Assembly (NCBI GenBank): GCA_040902925.1
Contig: JBBDWJ010000321.1
Coordinates: 1-64,000, forward strand
Length of the DNA: 64,000 bases
Reading direction: 5' to 3'
DNA from: JBBDWJ01 sp040902925
Lineage (GTDB): Bacteria > Acidobacteriota > Terriglobia > Bryobacterales > UBA6623
Below are positions 56,139 through 64,000 of this stretch, one piece after another; the first letter of the stretch is position 1, and every line of letters starts with the position of its first letter. The translations under genes and the position numbers were made by a program. A model generated the notes under the pieces. It did no database searches. It saw nothing but the letters and a program-made list of their open reading frames with translations, and was not told the DNA's origin.

Positions 56139-57779
56139 ATGCCAAACCACGACGAGCGCGTATTTTTCCGAACCCCAAGCTGGCTGCGGCCAACTCTTCT
56201 GCTGGCCCTGCTGCTGGCGGCCCTGCTGCTGACCCACTGCAGCGCGCCCAACGAGCAACTGGACGCCGCCGCGCGTTGGTGGAGTCACATCGAGTATCTG
56301 GCCTCTGACGAACGCCAAGGCCGGGTGACCGGTAGCGAAGGCTATCAGCAGGCGGCGCAGTACGTTGCGGATCAATTTCGCGAGCTGGGGCTCGAAGAGG
56401 CGGGCACGAAAGGATACTTTCAGCCCATCGAATTCGAAACGCGGCGGCTGGCCGAAGAGGCGTCGAGTCTCGAGTTCGTGCGCGGCGGCGCAACCATTCA
56501 GTTTGAGCTGGGCGAGCAGGCGACGCTGGGCCGCGCGGGCGTATCGGATGAGACCGTCGAGGCCGAAATGGTTTTCGTCGGTTATGGGATGACGATTCCA
56601 GAGCATGGCTATGACGGTTTTTCAGGACTCGACGTCAAGGGAAAAGTGATCGTGACGCTGCGCGGCGCTGCCCAGGGAGTGCCCGGCGCGTTGGCTTCGC
56701 ACTATCAATCGCGGGACGAACGCAGAAGGCTCCTCGAACGCGTCGGCGCTATCGGCTCGGCGACGATTCTCAATCCGCGGATCATGGAGATCCCGTGGGA
56801 GCGCGCTTCCAAGTTTCGGCTCCAGACCGGCATGGACCTTGCTGATCCGGAGCTGTCGCAGGATGGCGGCTCGAAGCTGAGCTTTACGATCAACCCGGAT
56901 TACGGCGATTGGTTTCTCGCCGATGCCCCGCATAGCCTGACGGAGATTCTCGCCCTCGACGCAGCGGGAAAGCCGCTGCCAAAGTTTGCGATTCCGGGAA
57001 AGATCCGCGCCCAGATAGGGCTGGATCAGTCGCGCGCTTCTTCGCCGAACGTCCTTGGGGTGCTTCGCGGCGCCGACGCGGCGTTGAGCGACGAGTACGT
57101 GCTGCTGTCGGCTCATCTCGATCACCTCGGCGTTGGAGAGCCCGTCGCGGGGGATCGGATCAACAACGGCGCGTTGGACAACGCTTCCGGCGTTGCGACT
57201 TTGATCGAGGTCGCCCGCGCACTGCAACAGGCGGAGCAGCCGCTGAAGCGATCGGTGGTGCTGCTTGCCTGCACCGCGGAAGAGAAAGGCCTGTTAGGCT
57301 CGCGCTACTACGCCGCGAAGCCGACGGTCGAGATGGAGAAGGTCGTCGCGAACCTGAACTTCGATATGTATCTGCCGATCGTGCCGCTGCGCGCGGTGAT
57401 GGCGCTCGGCGCGGAAGAGTCTGACCTGGGTGACGCGCTGCGCGCCGTTGCGGGCGAGGCCGGGCTCGAGGTGCAGCCTGATCCCGAGCCGGCGCGGAAC
57501 CGTTTCATCCGCAGCGACCAGTACAACTTCATCAAGCAAGGCGTGCCGGCGCTCGCATTCAAGTTTGGAGTCGAGCCTGGTTCCGCGGACGAAGAAGCGA
57601 TGACCGCCTGGTACCGCGACCGCTACCACAGCCCCTCCGATGATCTCAGCCAGCCCGTGAACAAAGAGGGAGCCGTGGAGTTCAATCGCCTGATGGTCGC
57701 CCTGGTGGCGCGTATCGCGAACGCAGACAAGCGGCCAGAGTGGCGCGCGGAGAGCTTTTTCCGGAGGTTTACAGAGTAG
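56139..57779 (+). CDS. M28-family metallopeptidase, lipoprotein
   Basis: Zinc aminopeptidase of 546 residues anchored as a lipoprotein (lipobox LTHC). A PA-like inserted domain (FVGYGMTIPEHGYDGFSGLDVKGK) precedes the M28 core. Metal ligands and general base are visible: SAHLDHLGV (His, Asp context), GALDNASGVATL (Asp), ACTAEEKGLLGS (catalytic Glu pair), NFDMYLP (Asp) and DRYHSPSDD (final His). AAGGA precedes ATG 56139. It probably degrades peptides in the periplasm. Confidence 0.92.
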   Translation: MPNHDERVFFRTPSWLRPTLLLALLLAALLLTHCSAPNEQLDAAARWWSHIEYLASDERQGRVTGSEGYQQAAQYVADQFRELGLEEAGTKGYFQPIEFETRRLAEEASSLEFVRGGATIQFELGEQATLGRAGVSDETVEAEMVFVGYGMTIPEHGYDGFSGLDVKGKVIVTLRGAAQGVPGALASHYQSRDERRRLLERVGAIGSATILNPRIMEIPWERASKFRLQTGMDLADPELSQDGGSKLSFTINPDYGDWFLADAPHSLTEILALDAAGKPLPKFAIPGKIRAQIGLDQSRASSPNVLGVLRGADAALSDEYVLLSAHLDHLGVGEPVAGDRINNGALDNASGVATLIEVARALQQAEQPLKRSVVLLACTAEEKGLLGSRYYAAKPTVEMEKVVANLNFDMYLPIVPLRAVMALGAEESDLGDALRAVAGEAGLEVQPDPEPARNRFIRSDQYNFIKQGVPALAFKFGVEPGSADEEAMTAWYRDRYHSPSDDLSQPVNKEGAVEFNRLMVALVARIANADKRPEWRAESFFRRFTE

Positions 57780-57843
57780 GGCGGCTTTCAGGATGTTAGG
57801 GGTTATGGTCCTTTGGTAGTATCTCTATCACTAGGAAACACTA

Positions 57844-58144
57844 TGGGCGTGCTCGCGATTCATCCAGGTGAACATCTCGCCGAAGATTGAATGAACTTGA
57901 AATGAGCGCCGCTGGGCTTGCGAGGCAGCTCAAGGTTCCCACCAACCGCATCACCGAGATCCTCAATGGTCAGCGAGCAATAACAGGCGACAGCGCGCTA
58001 CGTCTGGGTCACTTTTTTGGCACCAGCGCGGAGTTCTGGCTCAATCTGCAAAAGCTCTACGAACTGCGGCTCGCAGAGAAAAAGGCCGGTAAGGCCATAA
58101 GAGCGCTGCCGACCCTCAAGACTAGCGAGCCCGCTCATGCCTAA
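57844..58144 (+). pseudogene. HigA-type antitoxin, frameshifted and solitary
   Basis: Read with one correction, this is a HigA family addiction-module antitoxin: ATG 57844 gives MGVLAIHPGEHLAED, and a second frame from 57887 gives ELEMSAAGLARQLKVPTNRI, then EILNGQRAITGDSALRLGHFFGTSAEFWLNLQKLY, the Xre-type helix-turn-helix. One base is missing near 57886 (GAAGA-TTGAAT), creating an immediate TGA. AGGAAAC lies before the ATG. No higB toxin gene lies on either side (gap to the peptidase gene is 64 bases). It is a decayed orphan unless translation restarts at TTG 57887. Confidence 0.75.
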
Positions 58145-58200
58145 AGCGCAACATCCATGGACTGTAGTCTCTGTCTTTTTCGCTCACTGGGACACATGAT

Positions 58201-59673
58201 CTAGCGTGGAACCTCGTGGGGGTCCTTTGGCGCTTGCGTGAGGAGCCCGGTGAACACCGACCAGGAAGGCGAGGGAAGCTTCATCGCGGGGTCGACAGCC
58301 GCGTCGAACTCTCGCGCCATCCCTGTGAGCCGCGTGACGATGTCAGCGTGGTTTGCGGCCACGTTGTTTTGTTCGGCGAGATCGGCGGCGAGATTGTAGA
58401 GTTCCGGCGGTTCGCATCGTTGCGGGCTGCGGGGGCGGTCGTTCGGCTTAAGCTCACGCTTTTGAAAATGCAGCTTCCAGTCGCCGGAGCGAACAGCGAA
58501 GACGCTTTGCTCAAAGTAATAGTAGAGCGTGTCATGCGGCGAGCCTTGCTTGCCTTCGAGTAGAGGGAGGATATTGCGACCGTCGATGACTCGGTCGTTG
58601 GGGACACCGGCTCCTGCAAGTTCGACCGCCGTCGTAAACAGATCCATCAACGAAGCGATGCCGGTTTGCACCGTGCCGGCGGGTAGGCGGCCCGGCCAAC
58701 GGGCGAGGAAAGGAACGCGCACGCCCCCTTCCCAGGTTGTGTTCTTGGCGCCTCGCAACGGGCCGGCCGAGCCGCCCTTGATGCGCCTCTTGTTGCTGCC
58801 GGCGACCCACGGGCCGTTGTCGCTGGTGAAAATGACGAGCGTGTTGTCCTCGATGCGGTTGGCGCGAAGCGCGTCGAGAATTTCGCCCGTCCTCCAATCG
58901 ATTTCCTCGACCACATCTCCGTAAGGGCCGTGCGCGGACTTGCCCTGAAACCGCGCGGATGGTTTGACGGGTGTGTGAGGCATCGTATGCGGCAGATACA
59001 AGAAGAAAGGCCGCTCGCGGTTTCGTTCGATGAACGCCACGGCCTCTTCGGTGTAACGGCGGGTCAGTGTTTCGACGCGCGCGGGGGATTCGACGGATTT
59101 GTCGTCGCGCCACAACTCGAGCCGGGGCCACTTAACCCAAGGCAGCAGCGACATATCGTTGCTATACAGGACCCCGAAGTACGAGTCGAAGCCGTGCCTG
59201 CGGGGACGGTAAGGCTGCCGGCCTCCCAAGTGCCATTTGCCGATGCAGGTCGTCGCGTACCCCTGTTTCTGGAGCACTTCCGCCAGCAGGATTTCCGACG
59301 CGGGCAAGCCCCATTTTTCTTTGGCGACGATCACGCGTGTCATGCCTGAGCGGCGCGGGTAGCGGCCCGTAAGCAGCGCCGCGCGCGCCGGCGTGCAGGT
59401 CGGCGACACCGAATAGAACTCCGTGAGACGTACTCCTTCGGCGGCCATGCGATTGAGCCGCGGCGTTTGAATTTCGTGGTTGCCGTAGACGCCGAGGTCG
59501 CCATAGCCCAGGTCATCGGCGAGGATGATGACGATGTTTGGCGGCCGCTGTTCCGGAGCTTGCTGGCCGTTTGTTTCCTGGGGTTGCGCTCGCGCGAGCG
59601 GGCTTATGCTGATGAGTAGCGCGACGGAAAATATGAGGGCAGCTTTCAAGAGTCGTCCGTTGGATCGATGCAC
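58201..59673 (-). CDS. Secreted sulfatase (formylglycine type I)
   Basis: A 490-residue sulfatase with a signal peptide (cleavage near ARA-QPQ). The motif LADDLGYGDLG is at about 51-61. Cys93 in CTPAR, followed by AALLTGR, is the residue converted to formylglycine. Later motifs are GKWHLGG and FTSDNGPW. It resembles the sulfatase at 14195 in outline but has different loops. The formylglycine-generating gene lies 158 bases upstream on the same strand, so the two probably work together. Confidence 0.93.
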   Translation of the reverse strand: MHRSNGRLLKAALIFSVALLISISPLARAQPQETNGQQAPEQRPPNIVIILADDLGYGDLGVYGNHEIQTPRLNRMAAEGVRLTEFYSVSPTCTPARAALLTGRYPRRSGMTRVIVAKEKWGLPASEILLAEVLQKQGYATTCIGKWHLGGRQPYRPRRHGFDSYFGVLYSNDMSLLPWVKWPRLELWRDDKSVESPARVETLTRRYTEEAVAFIERNRERPFFLYLPHTMPHTPVKPSARFQGKSAHGPYGDVVEEIDWRTGEILDALRANRIEDNTLVIFTSDNGPWVAGSNKRRIKGGSAGPLRGAKNTTWEGGVRVPFLARWPGRLPAGTVQTGIASLMDLFTTAVELAGAGVPNDRVIDGRNILPLLEGKQGSPHDTLYYYFEQSVFAVRSGDWKLHFQKRELKPNDRPRSPQRCEPPELYNLAADLAEQNNVAANHADIVTRLTGMAREFDAAVDPAMKLPSPSWSVFTGLLTQAPKDPHEVPR

Positions 59674-59801
59674 GACGGCGTTGCGCCGTTACAGATGCGG
59701 CCGGATTTTGGAGGCTCGCCCAGCCGACTTGGGTCTCGCCTTCCCGCCGTAGCAGTCAAGTCCCGAGCTCGGTTCCGTCAATGTCGCCGCTTCGCGGCGA
59801 T

Positions 59802-59823
59802 GGACCGGCACGAGTACCGGTCC
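59802..59823. repeat. 3'-end hairpin repeat C, copy 2
   Basis: GGACCGG and CCGGTCC form a 7-bp stem around eight bases, followed by TCACTGC and then the stop codon of the minus-strand gene at 59832. It matches copy 1 at 29751 in stem and continuation. Confidence 0.55.
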
Positions 59824-59831
59824 TCACTGCG

Positions 59832-60758
59832 CTAATCCGCAACGCAGCGAAAGCCGAGATTGTTGAGCGCGCTGTCGGTATCGGTCTTTTGGCGCGCGGC
59901 GGCGCGATATCCCTGACAGTAGTTTTCGCTGCACATCCAGCTACCACCGCGCTGCACTTTTTGGGTCCCGCTGCTCGGCCCTTGCGGATTGTCGGTCGGC
60001 GACTGGCGGTAGTAGTTGGGGTCATACCAGTCCGCGACCCATTCCCAAACGTTGCCACCGATATCGTAGAGGCCATAGCCGTTCGGCGGGAAGCGTTTTA
60101 CAGGGCCGTAGCTGGCAAACCCGTCGCGGCGAAAATCCTCGACCGGGAATTCGCCCTGCCAGACATTGGCGCGATAGCTTCCCGCCGGGGTGAGTTCATT
60201 GCCCCAGGGGAACGTTGCCTGTTCCAGCGCTCCGCGCGCCGCGTACTCCCACTCCGCTTCGGTGGGCAGGCGCTTGCCGGCCCATTTGGCGTAGGCCGCG
60301 GCGTCGTCCCACGAGACGTGTACGACCGGGTAGTCCTGCATTTCTTCGATGTTCGATGCGGGTCCGGCTGGGTGCCGCCAGTCGGCGCCTTGCACCATCC
60401 CCCAGTCGCGCTTAGCCGGATCAAATATGGCCGACGAGCCCTGTTTTTCCGACTCGGTAACGTAGCCCGTGGCGTTGACGAATTCCGAGAACTGGCGGTT
60501 GGTGACCTCGGTTTCGTCGATCCAGAAACTGTCGACGCGAACGCGATGAACCGGGCCCTCGAAGGGAAAAGCATCGTCGGTGCCCATCAGAAATTCGCCG
60601 CCCTCAATGCGCACCATGCCGCTATGGTCGCTGGTTGGCGCTGGGGAGCATGCGTTCGCCGCGATGAGAAGGAGAACGGCCGCGGCACAGACCGCGGAAG
60701 CGGTAGAACGCAATTGCCGCGCGGGAAACTTCAAGCCAGGGAAGGGAATCACAATCAA
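59832..60758 (-). CDS. Formylglycine-generating enzyme, apparently exported lipoprotein
   Basis: Oxidises the sulfatase active-site Cys to formylglycine. The 308-residue FGE-sulfatase domain is complete: GGEFLMGTD, ETEVTNRQFSEFV, VSWDDAAAYAKWAGKRLPTE, DIGGNVWEW and RGGSWMCSENYCQGYR. The two Cys (276, 281) sit exactly as the copper-binding catalytic pair of human FGE, so this is a true maturase, not a pseudo-FGE. The N-terminus has a hydrophobic stretch and lipobox-like AANAC, implying export. The start is unclear: TTG 60758 with no ribosome site. It is upstream of the sulfatase and its N-terminal part is overlapped by nothing coding on the other strand. Confidence 0.88.
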   Translation of the reverse strand: MIVIPFPGLKFPARQLRSTASAVCAAAVLLLIAANACSPAPTSDHSGMVRIEGGEFLMGTDDAFPFEGPVHRVRVDSFWIDETEVTNRQFSEFVNATGYVTESEKQGSSAIFDPAKRDWGMVQGADWRHPAGPASNIEEMQDYPVVHVSWDDAAAYAKWAGKRLPTEAEWEYAARGALEQATFPWGNELTPAGSYRANVWQGEFPVEDFRRDGFASYGPVKRFPPNGYGLYDIGGNVWEWVADWYDPNYYRQSPTDNPQGPSSGTQKVQRGGSWMCSENYCQGYRAAARQKTDTDSALNNLGFRCVAD

Positions 60759-60830
60759 ACCGCTATTATAGTCATCCTTGTCGCAGATCTATCGTTCCGG
60801 CGCGCGCTCGCGGATTGCCTGCCGGCGGCA

Positions 60831-61745
60831 ATGAGCTATGAACAAAGCTTGACAGAGCCGCGTGATCGCTGCGGTACGATAACTCCAGTGATCCATCAGC
60901 AACCGATCGACGATTCCGACGAGCCTGACGACCTGCGGCCCGCTCCGTATCTGGAGGAGGCGTCCGGCTATGGCGTCCCGGGTGGAAATTTTGAATATGC
61001 TCCCGTGGGTCCGGCGCGTCCAGGCGGCTGGACATTCATTGACGTGGCTTTGTTGTTGATCATCGCGCTCCCGGCGCAGTTGGTGGCGGTGGCGCTCTGC
61101 ATGGGCAGCTTGCACGTCTACGAGTGGTTGACCGGAGTGGAGAGCACGTTCCCGGCAAGCCTTGCCGATGCTCCCATGGTGGTCGCTGTGCAGATCGTTT
61201 GGTGGACGCTGTTGATCGCCTTCATCTACGGCGTGGTCACGATTCGGCACGGACTGCCGTTTTTGCCGGCGATCGGATTGCGGAGCGTGAATCGCCCGCC
61301 CGGGGCTTATCTGCTGGGAGGAATTCTGTTGGCCGTCTCAGTGGCGGTCATGGGTTACTTGCTGCCGGAGGCGCCGGGGCGCATGCCGATCCAGGACCTC
61401 ATCGATGACCGCGAGTCGCTGCTGGTGCTGGCCTTTTACGGAGTGCTGTTTGCGCCGGTCGTGGAAGAAATCGTATTCCGCGGGTTTTTGTATGCCGCCA
61501 TCGAACGAGCCAAAGGCCCGTTGTTGGCCGTGCTGGTCACGAGCATCGTGTTTTCGCTGCCGCACGCCTGGCAGTATGGCTGGCGTTGGCAAAACGTGCT
61601 ACTGGTGACCTATGTTGGTGTGGTGTTCGGTATCGCGCGGGCGCGCACGGGGTCGATCGTGCCCTCGACTCTGCTACACGTGGGGTATAACGCGACGTTG
61701 TTCGCCGGGTTGTTCGCCGCTGGCGATAAATTGTTCGCGCCGTAG
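60831..61745 (+). CDS. CPBP-family intramembrane metalloprotease
   Basis: Membrane protease of the CPBP (Abi/CAAX) family, about 304 residues with seven or eight membrane helices. The catalytic motifs are VVEEIVFRGF (EExxxR), FSLPHAWQYG (FxxxH) and LLHVGYN (HxxxN). ATG 60831 is the outermost plausible start; a GTG at 60888 is the alternative. The open frame extends far upstream antisense to the FGE gene, but that part has no domain. Members process prenylated peptides or act in immunity to bacteriocins; the role here is unknown. Confidence 0.88.
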   Translation: MSYEQSLTEPRDRCGTITPVIHQQPIDDSDEPDDLRPAPYLEEASGYGVPGGNFEYAPVGPARPGGWTFIDVALLLIIALPAQLVAVALCMGSLHVYEWLTGVESTFPASLADAPMVVAVQIVWWTLLIAFIYGVVTIRHGLPFLPAIGLRSVNRPPGAYLLGGILLAVSVAVMGYLLPEAPGRMPIQDLIDDRESLLVLAFYGVLFAPVVEEIVFRGFLYAAIERAKGPLLAVLVTSIVFSLPHAWQYGWRWQNVLLVTYVGVVFGIARARTGSIVPSTLLHVGYNATLFAGLFAAGDKLFAP

Positions 61746-61807
61746 TTTCCCTAGCGTCAGTTTGCGTGCGCCAAGGGATCGCCGTCCGGCGGGCTTGCCA
61801 ACGGGCG

Positions 61808-63193
61808 CTACGCAAAAAGCCTGCCCAGGAACGCCAGCAGCTCCTGCGATACCGAATAGCCCATGATCACCGCCATGGTGACCGCCGACACCCACAGGCC
61901 TAGCGTGAGCCAGCCTTTGGGCAACAGCAGCCGCGGCGTGCGTTTGTAGCGCAAGTAAAGCGCGTAGAAGCCGATGACCGGCAGCATCGTTGCCTGCGCG
62001 AACCCACCCACTTTGACCATCGCTACCGGCTCGCCAAAGACCATGAAGTAGATGCACGGAATCACCAGTAGGATCACGACGAAGAGCCGCGTGACTTTCA
62101 GGCGAGCGGCGTAGTCCTTCTTGTTGTACAGGCCCAGCATGCCGACGAAATCGGCAAATACGCGGCAGTGCGCCGCGGTCGAGGCGAATACGGTCGAATA
62201 GAGAACCGCGAACGCGCCTATCAGGAACAGCGGCAGCGACCACTCGCCGAGCGTTTCGGTGTAGATGCGGGAGAGTTCCTGCACCATCGCCGAGCCCTTT
62301 GGAACGACTTCGTTGCGGTTCAAGATGCCCGCTCCGAGTAGATAAAATGCGATCGTCGCGAACGTATAGACGATCATCGCATTGGCAACGTCGATGCCCA
62401 TCACGCGAGTCCAGCCGAAAGCGCGCGCGGTCCACTGCGGGCTGTCGTCGCGTGGCCCGGTATAGCGGGCGTAGCCTTTTTCGATGCACCAGTAGGGGTA
62501 CATCACCAGTTCGGTGGCTCCGACTCCGGTGATACCGAACGCCGCCACAGCAGTGACGAACCCCGTCTCAGGCAAGTGAAACGAGAGCCCCTCCCAGACC
62601 GCGCCCCAGGAGAAATATTGCGGCAGCTTGATCAGAATGACCGCGCCGAGCACGGTGAGCATTGTGAAGCTGACCACCATGCCCATGGCCACTTTCTCCA
62701 CCAGGTTATAGCGGCCCGCAATGAGCAGGACTCCCGTCACTGCCGCCAGCAGCCACGGCCAGACGTTGAGCGGAACGCCCGGCATGGTGCGGTTGAGGAT
62801 TTCCGCGATGCTGCCGAGCATGGCGCCGATCTGCATCAGCGTGAACATGACCATGACGAACCACATCCACACCAGCCACGAAACTTTCCAGCGCGGGCCC
62901 GGCGCGTGGTTGAACGCCTCGAGCGTGGTTTCGCCCGTGCCGATCGCGTAGCGGCCCAGCTCTTCCTGGACGACGGTCTTGATCAGGCAACTGATGATGA
63001 TCAGCCAAAGCAGCAGATAGCCGTTTTCCGCGCCGAGCACGGTGGTTGCGATCAACTCGCCCGAGCCGACGATCGAGCCCGCCAGGATCAGGCCCGGCCC
63101 GATACGCCGGACAATGGCGCCAAATGTCTTAGGGTGATCCTCGATTTTTTCGGGGGAAAGATGATAAGGGTCAGCGATTGTGTTGTCTGCCAT
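61808..63193 (-). CDS. Nramp-related divalent-metal transporter, atypical
   Basis: A 461-residue polytopic protein with about eleven helices of the Nramp family. The first helix reads GPGLILAGSIVGSGELIATT where canonical Nramp has a DPGN metal motif; here it is GSGE. The sixth helix reads GATELVMYPYW in place of the MPH motif. So the metal ligands differ from MntH, and the substrate may not be Mn2+. ATG 63193. It converges with the CPBP gene. The TIM-barrel gene lies upstream on the same strand, 15 bases apart, so they may be co-transcribed. Confidence 0.85.
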   Translation of the reverse strand: MADNTIADPYHLSPEKIEDHPKTFGAIVRRIGPGLILAGSIVGSGELIATTVLGAENGYLLLWLIIISCLIKTVVQEELGRYAIGTGETTLEAFNHAPGPRWKVSWLVWMWFVMVMFTLMQIGAMLGSIAEILNRTMPGVPLNVWPWLLAAVTGVLLIAGRYNLVEKVAMGMVVSFTMLTVLGAVILIKLPQYFSWGAVWEGLSFHLPETGFVTAVAAFGITGVGATELVMYPYWCIEKGYARYTGPRDDSPQWTARAFGWTRVMGIDVANAMIVYTFATIAFYLLGAGILNRNEVVPKGSAMVQELSRIYTETLGEWSLPLFLIGAFAVLYSTVFASTAAHCRVFADFVGMLGLYNKKDYAARLKVTRLFVVILLVIPCIYFMVFGEPVAMVKVGGFAQATMLPVIGFYALYLRYKRTPRLLLPKGWLTLGLWVSAVTMAVIMGYSVSQELLAFLGRLFA

Positions 63194-63208
63194 TAGCGAT
63201 CCCGCATC

Positions 63209-64000
63209 CTAGCCCAGGCTCTCGATGAACTTCAAGAACAAGCGGGCGTAGCGGTCAAGATTCTCACGGCTTCCGCCGCCGAGAATCGGCGAGCACATTT
63301 CGTAGGCGACGCTGCCATCGAAGCCGCCTTCGCGCAGCGTGCCGAGAAATGCGCGGTAGTCGATGAAGCCTTCTTCGATGGGCACGGCTTGCGAATAAGG
63401 GGTCTGCGCCCTGTAGTTGATGACGTCGGGCTCGTACTGGAAGCGGGGACGTTTTTGGTAGTTCGCGATGGTCGTGTGAGAAGTTAGCGGAGCCATCTGG
63501 CGCGCTGCCTCGACCAGGTCGGTTCCTTGCAGCGCCGGCGCCCAGGCGTCGAACAGGGCTTTGCAGTTGGGTTCATTGATGGCCTGAATCAAATCGCGCT
63601 GACTGCGATAGTCGACGCCGATGTCGTGGTGGTTCTGCACTCCGACGGTGACGCCGAATTCGGCGGCCCGCTGGGCGCACTCCTTCAGCACGTCGACGGT
63701 GAGATTCCATTGAGCCGGATACGGCGCGGCGGCGCTTTCGTATCCCGTGAAGACGCGAACCAGATCAGCACCGATATCGCGAGCCAGCCGCGCCAGCTCC
63801 ACGACATAGTGCACCTGAATCTCACGCATCGGGATCTCGCCGTGCTCGAGATCGGCAGTGAAGTTGTTGTAACCGGCGACGCAGATCGTGCGCAGACCAC
63901 GGCTTTCGAGTTGCTTGCGGATCTTCTCCCGGGCCTGGCCGCCGTAGTCGAGCAGAGAGAGGTGGGGCCGCTTGGCGCCGAGCATGACGCCCGCGAATCC
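63209..64000 (-). CDS. Sugar phosphate isomerase/epimerase-like TIM-barrel protein, partial
   Basis: The AP-endonuclease-2-like TIM-barrel fold of sugar isomerases. The frame runs off the window at 64000 (GFAGVMLGAKRPHLS), so about 20-30 N-terminal residues are missing. Metal-site motifs are visible: VGVQNHHDIGVD (His pair), KALFDAWAPAL (Asp), HTTIANYQK (His) and VAYEMCSP (Glu). It ends 15 bases before the Nramp-related gene. Substrate unknown; metabolism of sugar acids or inositol derivatives is typical. Confidence 0.85.
   Translation of the reverse strand, partial: GFAGVMLGAKRPHLSLLDYGGQAREKIRKQLESRGLRTICVAGYNNFTADLEHGEIPMREIQVHYVVELARLARDIGADLVRVFTGYESAAAPYPAQWNLTVDVLKECAQRAAEFGVTVGVQNHHDIGVDYRSQRDLIQAINEPNCKALFDAWAPALQGTDLVEAARQMAPLTSHTTIANYQKRPRFQYEPDVINYRAQTPYSQAVPIEEGFIDYRAFLGTLREGGFDGSVAYEMCSPILGGGSRENLDRYARLFLKFIESLG

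Noticed and set aside
59781..60830. N-terminal extension of the CPBP protease frame
   Set aside because: This part lies antisense to the formylglycine-generating gene and has no recognisable domain; the protease proper starts near 60831.

Overview
The window looks like a chromosomal stretch of an Acidobacteriota genome, most likely of the Bryobacterales / 'Candidatus Solibacter' type. The evidence is a secreted protein ending in a TIGR03437 domain (a Solibacter paralog family), two Oar-like TonB-dependent receptors with N-terminal carboxypeptidase-regulatory domains, a DUF1592 / DUF1552 / ankyrin operon, a remnant of an ADOP-type (MacB/FtsX) permease, many secreted sulfatases and hydrolases, high GC, and mostly short transcription units on both strands. 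Taxonomy is inferred from family content only; no rRNA or tRNA gene was seen.

Layout. 1-815: gene-free, built of small hairpins and degenerate tandem repeats. 816-3532: perR-katG peroxide operon. 3.7-7.8 kb: CorA transporter, a HAD phosphatase joined to a decayed UbiA prenyltransferase tail, and a membrane glycosyltransferase-like protein. 8.1-13.8 kb: ankyrin protein, then a second, exported KatG divergent from an ECF sigma / anti-sigma pair whose anti-sigma factor ends in a CxxCH motif. 14.2-18.1 kb: sulfatase and the TIGR03437 protein. 18.2-22.7 kb: RND efflux pump and adaptor. 22.9-28 kb: a small gene carrying contractile-injection-system motifs, a 37-codon ORF, and a 1,396-residue Ser/Thr kinase with PEGA-like repeats. 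28-36 kb: REP-like repeats, DUF6817-like protein, SGNH hydrolase, a second membrane glycosyltransferase-like protein, secreted proteins of unknown role and a CxxCH/cyclase-like protein. 36.4-41.1 kb: phytase beside a frameshifted TonB receptor. 41.5-43 kb: SnoaL-like protein and EamA exporter. 43.2-48.4 kb: DUF1592-DUF1552-ankyrin operon. 48.4-54 kb: two-domain esterase and an intact TonB receptor with a strong terminator and an upstream palindrome. 54.1-58.2 kb: truncated B3 metallo-beta-lactamase, mosaic repeats, DinB protein, M28 peptidase, frameshifted solitary HigA. 58.2-64 kb: sulfatase, a lipoprotein-like formylglycine-generating enzyme, CPBP protease, Nramp-related transporter, and a TIM-barrel isomerase cut by the window edge.

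How the genes fit together. Three themes recur. Peroxide defence is duplicated by compartment: PerR with cytoplasmic KatG, and an exported KatG beside a membrane anti-sigma factor with a possible haem or thiol sensor. Secreted polymer and phosphate scavenging is represented by TonB receptors, phytase, sulfatases with their maturase, SGNH and esterase hydrolases, and an M28 peptidase. Gene decay is common: five loci are truncated or frameshifted (UbiA, TonB receptor, ADOP, B3 beta-lactamase, HigA), and dispersed hairpin repeats abut several of them.

The best candidates for something undescribed are the exported KatG / ECF / CxxCH anti-sigma locus, the exported formylglycine-generating enzyme, and the small injection-system mosaic gene.
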